Shown: in pieces, positions 6,369-10,061 of the stretch
Position numbering within the stretch: the stretch's first letter is position 1
Layout of the letters: the number at the start of each line of letters is the position of its first letter
Made by a program: the position numbers and the translations under genes
Notes under the pieces: model-generated
Database searches by the model: none
What the model was told of the DNA's origin: nothing
Seen by the model: only the letters and a program-made list of their open reading frames with translations
Assembly (NCBI GenBank): GCA_947464665.1
Contig: CANHXV010000064.1
Location: forward strand, 1 to 10,061
DNA length: 10,061 nt
From: Comamonadaceae bacterium
GTDB taxonomy: Bacteria; Pseudomonadota; Gammaproteobacteria; Burkholderiales; Burkholderiaceae_C
Reading direction: 5' to 3'

Positions 6369-7406
6369 GTGGACACATGGGTTAGGCGGCGGGAATTTTC
6401 AGCAATGGCCATGGCCAGCGTTGTGCTGGCGCCTAGCTTGGCTCGGGCTGCAATTTCACCTCAAAAAGTCACCATTGCATTGGCTGCCAAAACCAGTCTT
6501 TTCCATTTGCCTTTGGTCTTGGCTGATCAACTGGGCGTGTTCAAAAACGAGGGACTGCAAATTGATTGGCTTGAATGTGAATCGGGTCTTCATGCAGTTC
6601 AAATGGCCTTGAATGGTCAGGCTGAAGTGGTATCAGGTGCATTTGAGCACACACTCGATTTGCAAGCACGCGGTTTAAATTACCGTGCCTTTGTATTGCA
6701 GGGGCGAGCGCCCCAAATGAGTGTCGGATTGGCGACCCGAAAAGCCCTTGCGATGAAATCATTGGCCGATCTCAAATCATTGAAGATGGGTATTTCATCC
6801 CTTGGCTCTGGCACCCATTGGTTGGCTCAGCAATGGCTACTCAAAGCCAAGCTGGCGGCCGAAAATATTCAGTTCATTGAACTGGGTTCTACCACGGGCC
6901 ATTTGGTAGAGGCTGTTCGTGGTGGTTTGGTTGACGCTTTGTGTCACATCGATCCTGTCATGCATTACTTGGAACAAAAAAATGACTTGCGCATCTTGGC
7001 TGACACGCGAACGCTGGTCAGTTCGCAGCGCATGTTTGGCGGCCCCATGCTCTCTGCTTGTTTGTTTGGCAAGGGTGAGTTTTTGCAAAAACGCGCTGAT
7101 GTCGCGCTCACCTTAACCCGAGGTGTGGTCAGAGCATTGCAATGGCTGAAGACAGCTGGGCCTTCCGACATTCTCAAAATGGTGCCTTCTTACAACTGGA
7201 TGGGCGACCGAGCGATTTACTTGGGTGCTTTGGAAAATGTGCGCGATACCTATAGCTTGGACGGCATGTTTTCTAAGGATGCCTTGCAGACGGCTTGGCG
7301 CACCAGAGCCAGTCGCGTGAGCACCGATCGGGCCAATTGGACCACCTTGGAGAAAACCTATACCAATGAATTCATTCTCATTGCGAAACGTAAATTCAGT
7401 ACTTGA
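6369..7406 (+). CDS. NMT1/SsuA-like ABC transporter substrate-binding protein with twin-arginine-type signal
   Basis: The 345-aa protein resembles the periplasmic ligand-binding proteins of the NMT1/SsuA/NrtA/ThiY type, which capture sulfonates, nitrate, pyrimidine precursors or similar small molecules. Its N-terminus RRREFSAM (residues 6-13), a hydrophobic stretch and an ARA site (25-27) form a signal peptide with a twin-arginine motif, so export may be by Tat. The mature part begins with the type-II binding fold strand VTIALAAKTSLFHLPLVLADQLGVFKNEGLQ-like sequence, continues with DLKSLKMGISSLGSG (about 135-150) and the inter-lobe segment. The start is GTG at 6369, supported by AAGAGG 6 bases upstream; later in-frame ATGs would cut off the signal. 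No permease or ATPase gene is nearby, so it is an orphan. The ligand cannot be read from sequence. It ends 1 base from the convergent mltD. Confidence 0.82.
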   Translation: MDTWVRRREFSAMAMASVVLAPSLARAAISPQKVTIALAAKTSLFHLPLVLADQLGVFKNEGLQIDWLECESGLHAVQMALNGQAEVVSGAFEHTLDLQARGLNYRAFVLQGRAPQMSVGLATRKALAMKSLADLKSLKMGISSLGSGTHWLAQQWLLKAKLAAENIQFIELGSTTGHLVEAVRGGLVDALCHIDPVMHYLEQKNDLRILADTRTLVSSQRMFGGPMLSACLFGKGEFLQKRADVALTLTRGVVRALQWLKTAGPSDILKMVPSYNWMGDRAIYLGALENVRDTYSLDGMFSKDALQTAWRTRASRVSTDRANWTTLEKTYTNEFILIAKRKFST

Positions 7407-7407
7407 T

Positions 7408-8982
7408 TCAAGATTTTGAGGTGCCTTGTTGGCCAGTTTTAGGGGTGGGCTGCGTTGATTTGACTTTGGGCTTCTTCGCGTTAGATGAACCTGTTGCAGC
7501 TTTTGCGCCAGGATTGCCTGACTTCTTGCCCGAACTTTTACTCCCGCGGGAACTTGCCGTGGTTGGTACCAAGATGGCAACGAATTGACCAGGTTTGAGT
7601 GCTGCAGTCATCTTCATTTTGTTCCATGCTGCAATGTTCATGGGTGAGACGTCATGCCGACTGGCCAGTGTGGCCAAGGTGTCGCCTTTTTGAACTTTCA
7701 CCATGATGCGGCGCAAAACAATTTCAGGTGCAAAAGAAATTTTGGCGTTGTCGGCTAGATGTTCGGTGACATCAGCATCGAGTGCGCCTTGTCTTGCAAC
7801 CAACAAGGTCGAACCCTGTTTGACCTGCATTCCGCTGGGAATTTGATTCACTGAGCGCAGATCTGCTTCGGTCATTTTGACCAATTTGCTAGCCTCTGAA
7901 ACCTTCATGGTCTTGGGCACAGGCCAAGCTGTCCAACTGGCCAAGGGCTTTTGTGCATGCTCTTCAATTTGCCGCTGGAATCGATCTGCATTGTCCCAGG
8001 GTAGCAAAATTTCAGGCGTGCCTGCGGCCAAAATAACAGGCCGGCTCATGGAGGGATTCAGAGCTTTGAAAGCTTCGATGCTGATCCCTGCAAAATTAGC
8101 CGCCAATTTCACATCAATGTCACGCGTGATGCCGACAGATTTGAAATAAGGATGGTTTTGAATCAGTGGCAATCGGGCGTTGAAATTTTGAGGCTGTGCA
8201 ATGATGTTTTTAACCGCCTGCAACTTGGGCACGTAGTAACGTGTTTCGGTCGGCATTTTCAACTCGGAATAAGTCAGTCCTAAACCCGCTGCTTTGTTTT
8301 TGGCCAACGCGCGGCCCACACTGCCTTCCCCCCAGTTGTAGGCGGCCAAAGCCAGGTGCCAGTCACCAAACATGCCATAAAGTTTTTGCAAATAGTCGAG
8401 TGCAGCGCGAGTCGATTCAATCACGCCACGTCGCTCGTCTCGGAAAATGTTTTGCTTCAAATCGAAGTACTTGCCTGTTGCTGGCATGAATTGCCACATT
8501 CCTGCCGCTTTGGCTGAAGAGACCGCCTCGGGGTTGAATGCTGATTCAATGAAGGGCAGCAAGGCCAGTTCTGTGGGCATGTTTCTGCGTTCAAGTTCTT
8601 CAACAATGTGGAACAAATATTTTCTGGAGCGCTCTGTCATTCTCACCATGTAGTCCGGACGCGCTGCGTACCAAGCTTCACGGTCTCTCACCAGATCATT
8701 TTCAAGATCGGGCATGGCAAAGCCTTGCCGAATGCGCACCCAAATGTCCGCAGGAGGCTCTGATGGATCGTCTATTTTGAGCTTGTCGACGGCAGTTTTT
8801 TGAACTGGCGCTGTGACTGTCGCGGGTGCAGGCGGTGGCGATGAGGTGACCTCGACTGTTGGGCTAACTTCAGCCGGGCTTATTTCAGCTTGTTTTTGAA
8901 CATTGGCGCAGCCAGTCAAAAACAGGGCAAGACAAAGTGAGGTCTTTAACTTCAGGCCTAAGGCCGTGTTGAGATGGTTCAT
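7408..8982 (-). CDS. mltD: Membrane-bound lytic murein transglycosylase D with LysM
   Basis: MltD cleaves the glycan strands of peptidoglycan, forming 1,6-anhydromuramic ends. The 524-aa protein starts with a lipoprotein signal whose lipobox LTGC puts the lipidated Cys at residue 25; Ala at +2 predicts outer-membrane sorting. A Pro-rich spacer follows (35-62), then the SLT/GH23 domain with catalytic Glu146 in LLPFIESAFNP, GMWQFMPATG (161-170) and AAYNWGEGSV (213-222). One clear LysM repeat (about 424-471, with KGDTLATLASRH) binds peptidoglycan; residues around 352-395 may be a degenerate LysM. The last 53 residues are a low-complexity Ser/Lys/Gly tail. The ATG at 8982 overlaps the gloB stop as ATGA, so translation is probably coupled to gloB. 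The order mltD-gloB-yafS is the same as in E. coli. Confidence 0.94.
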   Translation of the reverse strand: MNHLNTALGLKLKTSLCLALFLTGCANVQKQAEISPAEVSPTVEVTSSPPPAPATVTAPVQKTAVDKLKIDDPSEPPADIWVRIRQGFAMPDLENDLVRDREAWYAARPDYMVRMTERSRKYLFHIVEELERRNMPTELALLPFIESAFNPEAVSSAKAAGMWQFMPATGKYFDLKQNIFRDERRGVIESTRAALDYLQKLYGMFGDWHLALAAYNWGEGSVGRALAKNKAAGLGLTYSELKMPTETRYYVPKLQAVKNIIAQPQNFNARLPLIQNHPYFKSVGITRDIDVKLAANFAGISIEAFKALNPSMSRPVILAAGTPEILLPWDNADRFQRQIEEHAQKPLASWTAWPVPKTMKVSEASKLVKMTEADLRSVNQIPSGMQVKQGSTLLVARQGALDADVTEHLADNAKISFAPEIVLRRIMVKVQKGDTLATLASRHDVSPMNIAAWNKMKMTAALKPGQFVAILVPTTASSRGSKSSGKKSGNPGAKAATGSSNAKKPKVKSTQPTPKTGQQGTSKS

Positions 8983-9752
8983 TGGTAGTCGTTTTTCCAG
9001 AGTCGCAGATGCGCAAAAATATCTGCTTCATTGTCTTTGACTTGCGGTGCAAATTTTTTGACCGCACTGATAACTGTTGGCGAACGGGTTCGCAAGAAAG
9101 GGTTGATTTGCAATTCGTTTGCAAGTTTGGCGGGCAAGGTGGGTAAATTCTGTGCTCTCAGGTCTTTGCAATGTAAGACATAGGCTTGAAGACTTGCATT
9201 GTGTGGCTCAACCGCGTTGGCAAATTTCAAATTGCTCAAGGTGTATTCGTGGGCACAACACACGCGCGAAGTGCCCGGCAGTGCGGCCAGTTGGTCCAAA
9301 GAATGGAGCATCTGTTTTGGGGTGCCTTCAAACAAGCGTCCACAGCCACCTGAAAAAAGCGTATCGCCACAAAACAGCAAAGGTTCTTGGCCCTCGGGCT
9401 CTGCGAAATAAGCGATGTGTCCTGATGTATGGCCCGGCACATCCAGCGTTAGAAAATTCATACCAAGCCAGCTGAATTGTTGCCCCTGCATTAAGGCTTG
9501 GTATTCAAAGGGCAATTTTTCATGAGCAGGCCCATAAACCTTGGCGCCCCAATCATGCTGGAGTTTGGCGACACCGCCCGTATGATCGCCATGGTGATGC
9601 GTGACTAAAATGCAATCCAGCTTGTGGTTGTGTTCTGTCAACCAGTTGGCCACCGGCGTTGAATCACCTGGATCAACAACCAATGCAAGGCCTTGGTGTT
9701 GCAAGAGCCAAATGTAATTATCGGAGAATGCGGGCAGCGGTATTAGGTTCAT
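8979..9752 (-). CDS. gloB: Hydroxyacylglutathione hydrolase (glyoxalase II)
   Basis: GloB hydrolyses S-lactoylglutathione to D-lactate and glutathione, the second step of methylglyoxal detoxification, in the cytoplasm. The 257-aa protein is a complete metallo-beta-lactamase-fold enzyme. Metal ligands are visible: the THHHGDH motif (His52, His54, Asp56, His57), His108 in PGHTSGH, Asp130 in FCGDTLFSGGCGR, and His168 in CAHEYTLSNL. The C-terminal substrate-binding region carries the family's NPFLRTRSP (217-225). I chose the ATG at 9752 because MNLIPLPAFSDNYIW is the conserved start and AGGAAG precedes it; an in-frame ATG at 9782 adds ten residues foreign to the family. It overlaps mltD by 4 bases and is divergent from the YafS-like gene. 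Confidence 0.97.
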   Translation of the reverse strand: MNLIPLPAFSDNYIWLLQHQGLALVVDPGDSTPVANWLTEHNHKLDCILVTHHHGDHTGGVAKLQHDWGAKVYGPAHEKLPFEYQALMQGQQFSWLGMNFLTLDVPGHTSGHIAYFAEPEGQEPLLFCGDTLFSGGCGRLFEGTPKQMLHSLDQLAALPGTSRVCCAHEYTLSNLKFANAVEPHNASLQAYVLHCKDLRAQNLPTLPAKLANELQINPFLRTRSPTVISAVKKFAPQVKDNEADIFAHLRLWKNDYQ

Positions 9753-9780
9753 GAATCTTCCTATTATAGAAACCACCTCC
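9753..9780. promoter_or_regulatory. Divergent gloB / yafS-like promoter region with near-symmetric -10
   Basis: The 9-base CTATTATAG (9761-9769) reads TATAAT on the minus strand (9768-9763, a perfect -10) and TATTAT on the plus strand (9762-9767, 5 of 6 matches). Minus-strand transcripts would start only a few bases before gloB; plus-strand transcripts near 9774, before the ATG at 9781. The -35 elements are weak on both sides (minus CTTGCG at 16 bp). The AGGAAG ribosome site of gloB (minus, about 9762-9757) would be cut by the predicted start, so a farther-upstream start is also possible. Confidence 0.4.
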
Positions 9781-10061
9781 ATGGCGCAAGATTGGCGTCA
9801 ATGGTTAGCAACGCCAGCAGGGTCTTTTTTGTTGAACTGGGAGCAATCGCAAATGGATACCTTGGTAGCTGATGTCTTTGGCTATCACGCACTTCAATTG
9901 GGCATGCCCGAGTTAAAGGGTTTGCGAGCCAATCGCATGCCGCATCAATGGCTGGCCCTGTCAGAGACCCATGCACTGCCTGAAGGGCAAGATTTTCAGT
10001 TTGCGGCCCACAGCATTGCATTGCCATTTCAAGCTGACAGTTTGGACCTATTGGTCATGCC
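9781..10061 (+). CDS. YafS-like SAM-dependent methyltransferase, N-terminal part (runs off the window)
   Basis: A frame stays open from the ATG at 9781 (MAQDWRQWLATPAGS) to the right edge, 93 complete codons and a partial one, so the gene is cut by the window. The protein resembles E. coli YafS, a putative class I methyltransferase next to gloB. Shared wording recalled from the family includes VFGYHALQLG (E. coli MYGFHLLKIG) and ALPFQADSLDLLVMP (E. coli LPFADKSVDV), the latter being the acidic/hydrophobic strand of the methyltransferase fold. The usual glycine-rich SAM loop is not obvious in the visible part, as in E. coli YafS. An in-frame ATG at 9751 would overlap the gloB start codon; I prefer 9781 as it leaves room for the divergent promoter, without a good ribosome site for either. 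In E. coli rnhA and dnaQ follow. The substrate is unknown. Confidence 0.75.
   Translation, partial: MAQDWRQWLATPAGSFLLNWEQSQMDTLVADVFGYHALQLGMPELKGLRANRMPHQWLALSETHALPEGQDFQFAAHSIALPFQADSLDLLVM

Noticed and set aside
7113..7580. 155-codon minus-strand open frame across the solute-binding protein and mltD ends
   Set aside because: It overlaps both convergent genes in the wrong frame; both of those have clear family motifs, so this is a shadow.

Overview
This window reads as an ordinary chromosomal segment of a betaproteobacterium, most likely Burkholderiales and perhaps a freshwater Comamonadaceae relative. The placement is an inference from the protein sequences (Rho, DnaX and RecR of betaproteobacterial type), from the mltD-gloB-yafS synteny shared with other Proteobacteria, and from a moderate base composition. 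Nearly all of it is housekeeping. I see no insertion sequence, phage gene, CRISPR array, tRNA or rRNA.

Layout. Positions 1-1958 hold trxA and then rho on the minus strand, separated by about 300 bases. That spacer carries two hairpins, a good extended -10 promoter and a leader of nearly 190 nt with no ATG before rho. A flavoprotein of unknown function (PP_4765/TIGR03862-like) lies divergent to trxA at 2076-3416. Between its stop codon and dnaX is an RNA gene on the minus strand, the 4.5S RNA of the signal recognition particle (ffs, about 3417-3503), recognised by its GGAA-tetraloop core. The recombination and replication cluster dnaX-ybaB-recR follows on the plus strand (3533-6228) with gaps of 19 and 10 bases. 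Next comes an orphan periplasmic solute-binding protein with a twin-arginine-type signal and a GTG start (6369-7406). It ends 1 bp from the convergent mltD, a LysM lytic transglycosylase lipoprotein. mltD overlaps gloB (glyoxalase II) by the 4-base ATGA junction, so these two form a minus-strand operon. Divergent from gloB, the start of a YafS-like methyltransferase runs off the right edge. This copies the E. coli order mltD-gloB-yafS, so rnhA and dnaQ may lie just beyond.

How the parts fit. TrxA and Rho supply thiol reduction and transcription termination. DnaX is the clamp-loader tau subunit, and YbaB and RecR are its usual operon partners. GloB completes methylglyoxal detoxification, and MltD trims peptidoglycan at the outer membrane.

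The most interesting points are regulatory or decoding features rather than new genes: an A9 run in the dnaX linker at which a shift in either direction hits a stop at once, so a gamma-like short clamp-loader subunit could be made; overlapping divergent promoters for ffs and dnaX, with dnaX possibly leaderless; a long pyrimidine-rich rho leader; and a near-symmetric -10 element shared by gloB and the yafS-like gene. I did not find a convincing undescribed multi-gene system.
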